64,000 bases of DNA from SMYC01 sp965197495. Its GTDB lineage: Bacteria > Acidobacteriota > Vicinamibacteria > Marinacidobacterales > SMYC01. Of the stretch, positions 27,492 to 36,458 are shown in pieces. Every line of letters begins with the position of its first letter. Position 1 is the first letter of the stretch. The notes under the pieces were generated by a model. It was given only the letters and a program-made list of their open reading frames with translations. It did no database searches and was not told the origin of the DNA. Both the position numbers and the translations under genes were made by a program. The stretch lies in NCBI GenBank assembly GCA_965197495.1, contig OZ240210.1:5456001-5520000 (forward strand), read 5' to 3'.

Positions 27492-28245
27492 CCAAAAGCT
27501 GACCGAGCTCGTCGAACATATACGTGACGCCGAGCGGGTCCTCGTCTTCACGGGCGCCGGTATTTCGACAGGGAGCGGTATACGTGATTTTCGCGGGCCA
27601 AAAGGCGTGTGGAAGGAGCGCCAGCCGGTCTATTTCCAGGATTTCATGACGTCTCAAACGGCACGCATCGAGTATTGGGATCAGAAGCTCGAGGCGTGGC
27701 CGTCGTTCAGGGACGCCGAGCCCAACGCCGCCCACGCCGCCATCGTGGACTTGGAGCGTGCCGGGAAGATCGAGATGGTCATCACGCAGAACATCGACGG
27801 CCTGCACACGTGCGCCGGCACGTCCGCCGAAAAGCTCGTCGAGATCCACGGGACGAACGGGGCCATCGAGTGCATGAGCTGCCACGAGCTCACCGACCCG
27901 GATGCACACATGAAGACGTTCGCCGAGACCCACGTGGCTCCAGATTGTGGTTGTGGAGGCTACTTGAAGCCCGCGACGATCAGCTTCGGCCAGGATCTGC
28001 GGCAGGAAGATCTACGTCGTGCGACGCACAGCGCCGAGGCGGCGGACCTTGTCATCGCGCTCGGCTCGACGCTATCGGTCTATCCGGCCGCGGGATTCCC
28101 GCTCGCGGCCGCGGAGCGCGGAGCGCCTTATGTTGTGATCAATCGCGGTGTCACCGACCACGACGGGTACAGGGCGCTCACGCTGCGGCTCGAAGGCGAC
28201 GTGGTGGAGCTCTTGCCGCCGGCCGTAGCAGCCGCCCTCGCGTGA
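27478..28245 (+). CDS. Sir2-family NAD-dependent protein deacylase
   Basis: 255 residues starting ATG 27478 within the end of the MBL gene, so translationally coupled. Core sirtuin motifs are all present: FTGAGISTGSGIRDFRG, TQNIDGLHTCAG, catalytic His in VEIHGTNG, zinc cysteines CMSC and DCGCGG, and ALGSTLSVYPAAGFP. It removes acetyl or other acyl groups from lysines using NAD. It lacks the AxxxY/R pair I would expect of a CobB desuccinylase, so the acyl preference is uncertain. Confidence 0.88.
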   Translation: MSADNQKLTELVEHIRDAERVLVFTGAGISTGSGIRDFRGPKGVWKERQPVYFQDFMTSQTARIEYWDQKLEAWPSFRDAEPNAAHAAIVDLERAGKIEMVITQNIDGLHTCAGTSAEKLVEIHGTNGAIECMSCHELTDPDAHMKTFAETHVAPDCGCGGYLKPATISFGQDLRQEDLRRATHSAEAADLVIALGSTLSVYPAAGFPLAAAERGAPYVVINRGVTDHDGYRALTLRLEGDVVELLPPAVAAALA

Positions 28246-28763
28246 GCCCTGGCGTTGGTGCATGAATCAGTTCGGGACACGCACAGAACGTTTTGGCGGC
28301 CCAACTTACTCCCCGACGATCGCTTGGGATTCAGGCTTGCCCGGCTCAGCCATCCGGTTCAATACATTGCACCCGATCCTTGCCTCCCGCTTCTGCGATT
28401 TGCAGCCGCGTGATCCAGCACGTGGGTCGGATTCCCGTCCTTGTGGAGAAAGTGCTCGTTGGTGAGGGGATTTGCCGGCGAAAATTCTTACTATCGGTCT
28501 TGAAGAGTGCCCGGGCCCGAAAACCGAGCGGCGTTCACGCTTGAAGCCCTCCTGTCCTCATGATGCCACTTCTCTGGTATTGGACGAGGCGGCTCCCTGG
28601 CGATGAACGAGAGTGACTTCGGACCGTGCGCTGCATCACTCCTCCCGCTGGCGGCACCGGGTATAATAAGTACGAAATCCCCAATCTGTCTCATCGAGCG
28701 ATTCCTCCAACTCTGACATCGATCGTCTAGCCTAGCGCGGCGACGAGCGCGCGAGGTGACGCC
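28246..28763. other. gene-poor interval
   Basis: 518 bp with no convincing gene on either strand; short frames lack family features or good starts. It lies between the Sir2 gene and the lipoprotein gene and may hold the lipoprotein promoter. I see no repeat or RNA structure I can name. Confidence 0.5.
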
Positions 28764-29489
28764 GTGAAGAAAAGGACCAGGGTCTTCGCCGTCGCCTGTG
28801 CCGCTGCTCTCCTTTGCATCTGGAGCGGCTGCAGTTCGGAGGAGGGCCTCTTGCCGACGGGCTCTTCACCGGTCCCACCGCGCCCGACGCTGCCACCGCT
28901 GCCGGAACTACCACCGGCGAGCTCCGGTACCAGTCATCAAAAGAGCAAGGCCCCGGGAAGCGATGTCGACGGCAAGCGCAAGAAAGACCGCAAGAAGAAA
29001 GATCAATCGGACGGCTCTGACGCAGCGCGTGATCGCCCCCAAGGTGGTGAAACCTCCAGCGACAAGCGCGCCAGCCGAAACACGGACAAGGCTTCGAAGG
29101 ACGGGAAATCGGGCTCCTTTGCCGCGGAAATCGACATCGACCGAGAAAACTCCAAGATCGAGATAAAAGCAGTGCTCGTGCGTCCGAAGGCGAGTGACGG
29201 GGTGGACCCTTCGGCGGAAGAAGTGGCGCTCGACGTCGGAAGCTTTTCCATGACCATTCCCGCCGGCTCTTTCAAGCTCACGGAAACGACCCCAGTGTCA
29301 CAGTTTCGGTTCGAAGGCGACGTCGACGGCGTGAATTTGGAGATGAGCATTCGCATCTTCGACGAGCTCGTCTGGTTCGACGCCGAGGCCGAGCCGGCGG
29401 AGTTGCCTGTGAGTTCGAGTCCGCTGGTCGTTGCATTTAGAATTGGGGACGATACCGCGACCACCACCGCGACCGCGGACATACGGTAG
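28764..29489 (+). CDS. lipoprotein of unknown function with Lys/Asp-rich linker
   Basis: 241 residues from GTG 28764 (AGGTGA upstream). The signal ends in a lipobox (ALLCIWSGC). A proline-rich stretch and then a strongly charged low-complexity linker (about residues 55-115) follow, and then a compact C-terminal domain of about 120 residues (AAEIDIDRENSKIEIKAVLV to VAFRIGDDTATTTA). No named family is recognised. The linker would let the domain reach through or along the envelope. Not in an operon; ISL3 copy C inserted 73 bases downstream. Confidence 0.7.
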   Translation: MKKRTRVFAVACAAALLCIWSGCSSEEGLLPTGSSPVPPRPTLPPLPELPPASSGTSHQKSKAPGSDVDGKRKKDRKKKDQSDGSDAARDRPQGGETSSDKRASRNTDKASKDGKSGSFAAEIDIDRENSKIEIKAVLVRPKASDGVDPSAEEVALDVGSFSMTIPAGSFKLTETTPVSQFRFEGDVDGVNLEMSIRIFDELVWFDAEAEPAELPVSSSPLVVAFRIGDDTATTTATADIR

Positions 29490-30689
29490 GGTCCTCTGGC
29501 GCTCCCCTGAGCTCTCACTGCCCTCAGCATTGATGTGGGCGGTGCGGCTTGTTAACTTAAAGGCCTCTCCTGCCATTTCAGTGGATCCTCTTGAGGGTGA
29601 GACCGCCACAGTTTAGGTAGACGAGACTGATGAGAGCTTCGGCAGAGTGGAGTCCAAAGCTGCGGTGGCTCAGCAGCCGGATTTTGTTGTTCATTCCTTC
29701 GAGTCGGCCGTTGCTGAGTCTCCACGTGACCCACGCGATGACGCCATCGAAGTGGCTGCGGATCATCTTCGCCGCGCGTTTGACGGGCTCTATCCTCGAG
29801 CTCATAGCGCGCCGCAGCCATCCTCGGAGAAACTTCTTGGCCCATGTCTCGGTTTTGTAGGTGTAGAGGTCCATGAAGTCGTCGCGCAGAAGCATGGCGC
29901 GGTAGAGGCGACGATTAGCTCGCACCTGCTCGCGGAGCACCCGTTTGTCTTTCGCGCTGCGGTTGTGTTTGGCCTTGAGAAGGGGAAACTTGGTGTTCTT
30001 GAGGTTGCGCCGGGCAGTCCCTTTGAGCTCGCGCACCAGCTCGCGCGGGGTCTTATCCACGGCCTCGTTCAGATGCTTGACGATGTGGAAGCGGTCAAAG
30101 ATCACCCGTGCCTGAGGAGCCTTTTTGCCGACGACAGTTATGTACGGCTCCCACATGTCCATGCTGACCGCTTCGAGCTCCGCGGCTCTTTGTGGTCCGA
30201 GCTTGCGGAAAAACCGCAGCAGCGTCTTGGCCTTGCGCTCCTTTCCCGCCCAGACGACCCGGCCGCTGAGATGGTCTATTACCACTGTTAAGTACTTGTG
30301 GCGTTTGCGGTAGCTGATCTCGTCCATCCCAATCACCCGCAATCCATCGAGCTCGCGCCGCTCATCCCGCTGCTCGGCAACCACTCGCTGGATGATCCGT
30401 CGCACCGAACGCCACGTCACTCGGAAATAGTTCGCTACGGCGCTGACGTCCGTCCTCTGTGCCAGCCACGCTACCTCTTGTTCGAAGCTTTTGGTAAAGC
30501 GGCTTCCCTTGTCGGCCCAAGGCACCTTTTCTCTGACCACTCCACACCGCCGACATACCACTCGTCGGATCGAGTAGCGAAGATAGGTCCGGACTCCGAA
30601 CAGGTCCAAGTGCCGCCACCCTCTGTGCCAACATCGCTGAGACACTTCGCCCCTTGAAATTAGTGTAGAGGGCGGAGGAGGATCAATGC

Positions 30690-31157
30690 ATGAGTATGTT
30701 GATTGAGAGAGAGACCTCGGCGGGATCGGAGGGAGCCCGTAGGGCGACTGGAGATCCCGCCGGCCGCGATGCGGCGGGGGTCCCGGATCCCGAAGTGAGC
30801 GAGCAAGCGAAGCGTCGACGCTTTACCGCGGAGTACAAGCTGCGGATAGTGCGTGAGGCCGATGCCTGCAAGGGTGACGGTGACGTTGCTGCTCTTCTGC
30901 GTCGAGAGGGCCTGTACTCGTCGCATTTATCGAGTTGGCGCCGCCAACGTGACGAGGTCGCCAAAGCGGGGTTGGCGTCGAGAAAGCGAGGCCGGAAGGC
31001 AAAGGCCGAGGATCCACGGGTCAAGGAGCTCGAGCGCGAGAACGCCCGGCTCCAACGTCGCCTGGCTCGGGTGGAGACAATGTTGGAGACCCAAAAAAAA
31101 ACCTCCGAATTACTGGGGGTCCCCCTGAATCCACTCGACAGCTACGAGAACGACTGA
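30690..31157 (+). CDS. IS3-family transposase OrfA, copy 2
   Basis: 155 residues, essentially identical to OrfA of copy 1 (one visible difference near the end, GVPLNP for GIPLNP). It has the same helix-turn-helix (RRFTAEYKLRIV) and leucine-zipper region. The A9 run at 31093-31101 provides a likely -1 frameshift site. The stop overlaps the orfB start by one base. Confidence 0.85.
   Translation: MSMLIERETSAGSEGARRATGDPAGRDAAGVPDPEVSEQAKRRRFTAEYKLRIVREADACKGDGDVAALLRREGLYSSHLSSWRRQRDEVAKAGLASRKRGRKAKAEDPRVKELERENARLQRRLARVETMLETQKKTSELLGVPLNPLDSYEND
31093..31101 (+). promoter_or_regulatory. A9 slippery run, candidate programmed -1 frameshift
   Basis: Nine consecutive A residues in orfA, codons CAA AAA AAA ACC. 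A -1 slip here continues through an open path (KNLRITGGPPESTRQLRERL) straight into the OrfB frame without a stop, producing an OrfAB fusion as IS3-family elements require. The same run is conserved in copy 1 at 13624-13632 (as T on the plus strand). Confidence 0.6.
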
Positions 31158-32290
31158 TGGTGGCGGCCGAGGAGCTGGCGGGGCAGATTGGGCAGACGAC
31201 GGAAGCCTGCGAGGCTCTGGGTGTGGCTCGTTCCACGCTGTATCGCAGGCGCCAGGTGACGCCCGAACCGAAGCGGCGTCCTCGGCCGCACCGAGCCCTC
31301 GACGAGACTGAGCGCGAGGAAGTCCTCGGGGCCTTGCACAGTGAGCGGTTCGTCGACAAGGCGCCCGCCCAGGTGTGGGCCACGCTTCTGGACGAGGGAA
31401 CCTACCTCTGCTCGATTCGCACGATGTATCGGATTTTGGAGGAGCACGGCGAGGTCCGAGAGCGCCGGAACCAACGGCGCCATCCGAACTACACGAAGCC
31501 GGAGCTGCTGGCCGAAGCGCCCAACCAGGTTTGGTCGTGGGATATTACGAAGCTTCGTGGCCCCGTCAAGTGGACCTACTACTACCTCTACGTCATCCTC
31601 GACATCTTCTCCCGCTACGTGGTTGGCTGGATGCTGGCTCACCGAGAAAGTGCGGCGCTCGCGCAACGCCTCATCGCCGAGAGCTGTCGCAAGCAGGACA
31701 TTGAACCCGACCAGCTCACCCTTCACGCGGACCGTGGCAGCTCGATGAGAAGCAAGCCCGTGGCTCTGCTCTTGGCTGACCTCGGAGTTACCAAGACCCA
31801 CTCCAGACCTTACGTCTCGAACGACAATCCCTACTCCGAGTCCCAGTTCAAGACGATGAAGTACTGTCCTCAGTTTCCGAGCCGTTTTGGTTCCGCCGAA
31901 GACGGCCGGCTGTTCTGCGGCGGTTTCTTCGACTACTACAACTACGAGCACCGGCACTCAGGAATCGGCTTCATGACGCCGGCCGACGTTCACTATGGTC
32001 GCGCCGAACAGCTCACCACCGCTCGGCGCCAGATCCTTCTCGAAGCTCATCGGACTCATCCCGAACGCTTCGTTCGCGGAACGCCACAACCTCCCGTTTT
32101 GCCTCCTCAGGCTTGGATCAACCCGCCGACGGAGAAAACGACGCTCCTGAATGCCGCACAAGCCACTCTCGCGGCGGCGTCCATACCTGGGGTACCCCCT
32201 TTTTCTGCTCCACGAAACGAGATCTCGATCGATGCAGATGTGGACTGCACCGGCGCCACGAGCCTCCCGACGCTAATCGAGGCTCACTAA
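31157..32290 (+). CDS. IS3-family transposase OrfB, copy 2
   Basis: 377 residues, matching copy 1 apart from a few substitutions (e.g. GALHSERF versus GASHCERF). The DDE residues are all present in WDITKLRG, HADRGSSM and PYSESQFK. Full length with no lesions, so this copy may still mobilise both elements. Confidence 0.88.
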   Translation: MVAAEELAGQIGQTTEACEALGVARSTLYRRRQVTPEPKRRPRPHRALDETEREEVLGALHSERFVDKAPAQVWATLLDEGTYLCSIRTMYRILEEHGEVRERRNQRRHPNYTKPELLAEAPNQVWSWDITKLRGPVKWTYYYLYVILDIFSRYVVGWMLAHRESAALAQRLIAESCRKQDIEPDQLTLHADRGSSMRSKPVALLLADLGVTKTHSRPYVSNDNPYSESQFKTMKYCPQFPSRFGSAEDGRLFCGGFFDYYNYEHRHSGIGFMTPADVHYGRAEQLTTARRQILLEAHRTHPERFVRGTPQPPVLPPQAWINPPTEKTTLLNAAQATLAAASIPGVPPFSAPRNEISIDADVDCTGATSLPTLIEAH

Positions 32291-33067
32291 ATGCAGCTCG
32301 CGAGTGTCTCAAAGTTGTTGACACGTACCGCCAGTAGCGATTGTAGCGATCTTTGTTCTTGCGGACCTTTCGTCCGCAAATCCCGCACAGAGGCTTCCTC
32401 CTCCGTGGTACTACATCCACCACCACTCTGGCTTTGTCCGCCTGGAAGTGGAAACCTCGGACCCACAGGCCTTGCAATCCGATGAGCTTGTTGACTAACG
32501 TAGTAACGCGCATCGCGGGAACGCTCTTTTCTCTTTCGGAAAAAAAGATTCTAACGTTCTCGCCGATGCGCATCTACACATGGCTTACCCTCTCAACCCA
32601 CGGGCCTCACCAAATGCCACTGCCCCTCAGCGGGAGACGAGGCTGTGGGAAACGCCCCCACGGTTCTGGTCGTTCAGACCTTGCTCACGACTGAGTTCTC
32701 TTCGAAGCCTGGAAGGGCGTTTTCCATAGCCTCCACTAATCGAGCCCCCCCTTCCTTATTCCATATGAATTAATGTCCCACTCGGGGATGGTTGAAATCC
32801 CTCGCCTTTAGGCGAAGCCTTTAGGAGGCTTGGGGTACGATCCCCAGGTGAAAGGATATCGTAAATCATCGCACACGACGTACCAGTTAAACTATCACTT
32901 CGTATTTATCACGAAGTACCGCAAGCCGGCCTTGAGAGGGGATGTAGCGGTTCCTCTCCGGGATCTCATCCGGGAGATCTGTGCTCGGAACCAGATAGAA
33001 ATAACGGTTCTCCTGTCGTTTCGGGGGATCTGATTTGTGTTGGAGGGCATGGCCTATGGACGCTGCC

Positions 33068-33163
33068 GCGATTGTGGAAAACGCCGGAAACTCCGGGCGA
33101 GAGAGGCGTTTAGGGAAAGGTTGTGAGCACGTACAAACGTGGAGCGGCGTTTTCCACAATCGC
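33068..33163. repeat. 19-bp perfect inverted repeat in the ISL3 leader
   Basis: GCGATTGTGGAAAACGCCG at 33068-33086 is exactly inverted at 33145-33163. The core GTGGAAAACGC or its GTGGGAAACGC variant recurs about six times in alternating orientation through the leader, and the arrangement is repeated in every ISL3 copy of the window. It is a candidate transposase or host-factor binding array; TTTTCCACA also fits the relaxed DnaA-box consensus. Confidence 0.65.
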
Positions 33164-33428
33164 TTGGAAAACGCTTCGCGTTTCCCACGAGCGCCCACAG
33201 GCCCCTCCTGGTATATATACAAGAAAGATTAATTCATATGGAATAAGGAAGGGGGGGCTCGATTAGTGGAGGCTATGGAAAACGCCCTTCCAGGCTTCGA
33301 AGAGAACTCAGTCGTGAGCAAGGTCTGAACGACCAGAACCGTGGGGGCGTTTCCCACAGCCTCGTCTCCCGCTGAGGGGCAGTGGCATTTGGTGAGGCCC
33401 GTGGGTTGAGAGGGTAAGCCATGTGTAG

Positions 33429-33496
33429 ATGCGCATCGGCGAGAACGCTAGAATCTTTTTTTCCGAAAGAGAAAAGAGCGTTCCCGCGATGCGCGT
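33429..33496 (+). promoter_or_regulatory. hairpin enclosing the ISL3 transposase start codon
   Basis: Arms 33429-33449 and 33477-33496 form about 20 pairs with one bulge and one mismatch, and place the ATG (33489) inside the stem. The purine-rich ribosome-site candidate GAGAAAAGAG lies in the loop and 3' arm. Copy A preserves the fold with a longer perfect inner stem (TCCTTTTTC against GAAAAAGGA) despite different bases. It probably limits translation from read-through transcripts. Confidence 0.65.
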
Positions 33497-34709
33497 TACT
33501 ACGTTAGTCAACAAGCTCATCGGATTGCAAGGCCTGTGGGTCCGAGGTTTCCACTTCCAGGCGGACAAAGCCAGAGTGGTGGTGGATGTAGTACCACGGA
33601 GGAGGAAGCCTCTGTGCGGGATTTGCGGACGAAAGGTCCGCAAGAACAAAGATCGCTACAATCGCTACTGGCGGCACTTGGACCTGTTCGGAGTCCGGAC
33701 CTATCTTCGCTACTCGATCCGACGAGTGGTATGTCGGCGGTGTGGAGTGGTCAGAGAAAAGGTGCCTTGGGCCGACAAGGGAAGCCGCTTTACCAAAAGC
33801 TTCGAACAAGAGGTAGCGTGGCTGGCACAGAGGACGGACGTCAGCGCCGTAGCGAACTATTTCCGAGTGACGTGGCGTTCGGTGCGACGGATCATCCAGC
33901 GAGTGGTTGCCGAGCAGCGGGATGAGCGGCGCGAGCTCGATGGATTGCGGGTGATTGGGATGGACGAGATCAGCTACCGCAAACGCCACAAGTACTTAAC
34001 AGTGGTAATAGACCATCTCAGCGGCCGGGTCGTCTGGGCGGGAAAGGAGCGCAAGGCCAAGACGCTGCTGCGGTTTTTCCGCAAGCTCGGACCACAAAGA
34101 GCCGCGGAGCTCGAAGCGGTCAGCATGGATATGTGGGAGCCGTACATAACTGTCGTCGGCAAAAAGGCTCCTCAGGCACGGGTGATCTTTGACCGCTTCC
34201 ACATCGTCAAGCATCTGAACGAGGCCGTGGATAAGACCCGGCGCGAGCTGGTGCGCGAGCTCAAAGGGACTGCCCGGCGCAACCTCAAGAACACCAAGTT
34301 TCCCCTTCTCAAGGCCAAACACAACCGCAGCGCGAAAGACAAACGGGTGCTCCGCGAGCAGGTGCGAGCTAATCGTCGCCTCTACCGCGCCATGCTTCTG
34401 CGCGACGACTTCATGGACCTCTACACCTACAAAACCGAGACATGGGCCAAGAAGTTTCTCCGAGGATGGCTGCGGCGCGCTATGAGCTCGAGGATAGAGC
34501 CCGTCAAACGCGCGGCGAAGATGACCCGCAGCCACTTCGATGGCGTCATCGCGTGGGTCACGTGGAGACTCAGCAACGGCCGACTCGAAGGAATGAACAA
34601 CAAAATCCGGCTGCTGAGCCACCGCAGCTTTGGACTCCACTCTGCCGAAGCTCTCATCAGTCTCGTCTACCTAAACTGTGGCGGTCTCACCCTCGAGAGG
34701 ATCCACTGA
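33489..34709 (+). CDS. ISL3-family transposase, full length
   Basis: 406 residues from ATG 33489 (MRVTTLVNKLIGLQG); an in-frame ATG at 33429 is upstream of the hairpin and gives a non-conserved extension. Domains in order: zf-ISL3 with CGICG and CRRCG pairs (about residues 38-110), HTH (about 125-170, FRVTWRSVRRIIQRVV), and the DDE core with Asp in VVIDHLSGRVV, Asp in VSMDMWEPY and Glu in NGRLEGMNNKIR. No lesion seen; the likely source of activity for the family here. Confidence 0.92.
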   Translation: MRVTTLVNKLIGLQGLWVRGFHFQADKARVVVDVVPRRRKPLCGICGRKVRKNKDRYNRYWRHLDLFGVRTYLRYSIRRVVCRRCGVVREKVPWADKGSRFTKSFEQEVAWLAQRTDVSAVANYFRVTWRSVRRIIQRVVAEQRDERRELDGLRVIGMDEISYRKRHKYLTVVIDHLSGRVVWAGKERKAKTLLRFFRKLGPQRAAELEAVSMDMWEPYITVVGKKAPQARVIFDRFHIVKHLNEAVDKTRRELVRELKGTARRNLKNTKFPLLKAKHNRSAKDKRVLREQVRANRRLYRAMLLRDDFMDLYTYKTETWAKKFLRGWLRRAMSSRIEPVKRAAKMTRSHFDGVIAWVTWRLSNGRLEGMNNKIRLLSHRSFGLHSAEALISLVYLNCGGLTLERIH

Positions 34710-35408
34710 AATGGCAGGAGAGGCGAAATACTGAAGGGTCATGTGCGGCCTGAGCACGTGCACCTGTTGCTGAGCGTGCCGCCGAATTTGTCGCCGAGTC
34801 GAGTGATGCAGTTGATCAAGGGTAAGACGTCGAATCGTCTGATGCGCGACTTACGGACGATGCGGAAGGAGTTCTGGGGTCGGCACCTATGGGCACGGGG
34901 TTACTTCGTGGTGACAACGGGCAACGTGACGGATGAGGTGATAGCGAAGTATATAGAGTTGCAGGGTGCCGTGCCCCAGGACGACGATTCTTTCAAGGCC
35001 AGTGAGTAGTGAAACGAGGCAAGGACAAGCCGACTTTAGTCGGCGACGTGAACCCATCGCCTTTAGGCGATGGAGCGCACGCGCTCAGTCTTTCTTGTAT
35101 ATATATCAGGAGGGGCCTGTGGGCGCTCGTGGGAAACGCGAAGCGTTTTCCAAGCGATTGTGGAAAACGCCGCTCCACGTTTGTACGTGCTCACAACCTT
35201 TCCCTAAACGCCTTTCTCGCCCTGAGTTTCCGGCGTTTTCCACAATCGCGGCAGCGTCCATAGGCCATGCCCTCCAACACAAATCAGATCCCCCGAAACG
35301 ACAGGAGAACCACTTAAAGTTACATCCAAACAATCTCGCGTAAACGGCTCGCCGCTTCGTTTGTGCAAAAGCGGAACAGCCAGTTTGCTGAAAACCAAGG
35401 AGAGAGAG

Positions 35409-35789
35409 ATGAAGACCCGACATTTCTGTCTCGTGCTTCTGGTGGCCGGAATGGCCGCGGGCACGGCGCTCGGCCAAGAGCTCGGAGTTCGCTCTTACCG
35501 CCTGCGCGGCGGCATCAACATGAACCCGGATCAGTTCAATTTCGGCGCCCACATCGACGCCGGAAGTTTGGCGTCACGCGTTCGTCTCCAGCCGAGCTTC
35601 GAGCTCGGCCTGGAAAACAGCGTGATGCTCCTTGCTACCAACGTGGACGTCCACTACCTTTTCGCCGCGCGCCGCTTCCTCCCCTATGCCGGGGGCGGTC
35701 TGGGAATCAACTTCATCGACGTCACGAGCGGGACCGGGCGGAGCGGAGGGTTGAACATCGAGCCCGTGTTGAACCTTGTGGGCGGATAG
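35409..35789 (+). pseudogene. truncated outer-membrane beta-barrel protein
   Basis: 126 residues from ATG 35409 (GGAGAGAGAG upstream). A signal peptide (LVLLVAGMAAGTALGQ) is followed by amphipathic strands (LRGGINMNPDQFNFGAHID, RVRLQPSFELGLE, FLPYAGGGLGINF). The frame ends at 35789 after VLNLVGG, before the last strands and the terminal aromatic residue that barrels of about 170-180 residues require. Probably non-functional, or secreted and degraded. Confidence 0.65.
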
Positions 35790-35884
35790 AAGACGTAATC
35801 GACAAACTGGCGGTCTCATCAGCGTCCGCCAGAATTGACGGCAGGATCCACGCGGCGGCCGCGGGATCCTCGCTCGCGTGAGCT

Positions 35885-36319
35885 CTAGCCGCCGATCCCG
35901 TCGGCAGTGAAATACGAGCAGAGCGACGTGAGCTCCTGCGACATGTCGTCGATCATATTTCGCAGCAGATGGCGTGTCGAGAGCATCCCCCGCACGCGGG
36001 TATTCTGGTCGACGATCGGCAAGTGCCGGATGTGGTTTTCGATCATCAACCGCAGCGCAGCTTCGCAGTCGGTGTTCGCCTGCGCGACTGTTAGGGGGAA
36101 GGTCGCGACTTCCGACAGTCGCGTTTTCTCGAGCCGGCGCCCTTTGGCGACCGCGCGGCGCAGTAAATCGCTAGCGGTGAAAATGCCTCTGGCTTGGTCG
36201 TCGTCGACGATCACTACGGCGCCGGCATTCTTGTCGGACACCCGCTTGACGGCGTCGAGGACGGTCGCGCTTGACCCGATCGTGACAGGCGGCACGCGCG
36301 CAATCCTGAGTAGGTCCAT
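35885..36319 (-). CDS. tandem CBS-domain protein
   Basis: 144 residues with AGGAGG upstream of ATG 36319. Two CBS modules: residues about 5-60 (PPVTIGSSATVLDAVKRVSD, AGAVVIVDDDQARGIFTASD) and about 75-135 (ADTD-like TDCEAALRLMIENHIRHLPI, RVRGMLSTRHLL). Paired CBS domains bind adenosyl nucleotides such as AMP or ATP. Standing alone, it may regulate another protein in trans; a partner is not evident. Confidence 0.85.
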   Translation of the reverse strand: MDLLRIARVPPVTIGSSATVLDAVKRVSDKNAGAVVIVDDDQARGIFTASDLLRRAVAKGRRLEKTRLSEVATFPLTVAQANTDCEAALRLMIENHIRHLPIVDQNTRVRGMLSTRHLLRNMIDDMSQELTSLCSYFTADGIGG

Positions 36320-36458
36320 GAGTTACCTCCTCGGCATAACCCCGGCACGGGTCTCGATTCGGCTCGAACTGACCGTAAACGCTATAGACTCCTCTTCAAC
36401 TCGCGGGGGAACCTCCCCTTTATATCCCAGCCAAGGTTTCACTTCAACTGCCCGACCA

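Larger units (their letters stand above)
30619..32330 (+). mobile_element. IS3-family element, copy 2
   Basis: 1712 bp, the same length as copy 1, with duplication CCA at 30616-30618 and 32331-32333. Its ends match copy 1 base for base over at least the terminal 30 bp. It contains intact orfA and orfB. It inserted in the ISL3 copy C transposase at a different point from copy 1 in copy B, so these are two independent events, not a duplication of one. Confidence 0.9.
29578..32513 (-). pseudogene. ISL3 transposase of copy C, interrupted by IS3
   Basis: The start is at 32513 (minus). The N-terminal zinc-finger piece runs to RYNRYW, the IS3-family element (30619-32330) then intervenes, and the remainder (WRHLDLFGVRTYLRY to GGLTLKRIH) ends at 29578. 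Excision of the IS3 element with one CCA restores the frame. No other lesion is seen, so it was intact until the IS3 insertion. Confidence 0.9.
33006..34724 (+). mobile_element. ISL3-family element copy D, intact reference copy
   Basis: 1719 bp with imperfect terminal repeats GGTTCTCCTGTCGTTTC and GCCTCTCCTGCCATTTC (inward). The flanking 8-bp sequences are GAAATAAC on the left and GAAATACT on the right (six of eight matching). The right one agrees with the reconstructed tnpA target. It has a 480-bp structured leader and one full transposase frame. It is the innermost element of the nest and the only complete ISL3 copy in the window. Confidence 0.9.
32830..35009 (+). pseudogene. tnpA: IS200-type TnpA (Y1 HUH transposase), interrupted
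   Basis: The left part (TYQLNYHFVFITKYRKPAL, PLRDLIREICARNQIEI) and the right part (LKGHVRPEHVHLLLSVPP, MRKEFWGRHLWARGYFVVTT, VTDEVIAKYIELQ) join perfectly when ISL3 copy D is removed. The HUH metal motif is HVH in PEHVHLLL, and the nucleophile Tyr is in AKYIELQ. The whole protein would be about 150 residues, the family's usual length. Inactivated solely by the ISL3 insertion. Confidence 0.85.
32775..35089 (+). mobile_element. IS200/IS605-type element, itself split by ISL3 copy D
   Basis: Inserted in the leader of ISL3 copy C between TTAAT and CTTTCTTG, without target duplication, as expected for single-strand HUH transposition. Without copy D and one 8-bp repeat it is 588 bp. Sub-terminal palindromes with TTTA loops occur at both ends: 32802-32815, 35030-35043 and 35055-35072. 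It carries tnpA only, so it is IS200-type rather than IS605 with tnpB. Confidence 0.82.
29563..35311 (-). mobile_element. ISL3-family element copy C, outer shell of a three-level nest
   Basis: Terminal repeats at 29563 (GCCTCTCCTGCC) and 35311 (GGAGAACC read outward) are flanked by the perfect 8-bp duplication ACTTAAAG (29555-29562 and 35312-35319). Removing the IS3 element (1712 bp plus 3) and the IS200-type segment (32775-35089, 2315 bp) leaves 1719 bp, the exact length of the intact ISL3. So one ISL3 insertion was later hit twice, and one of those elements was hit again. Confidence 0.9.
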
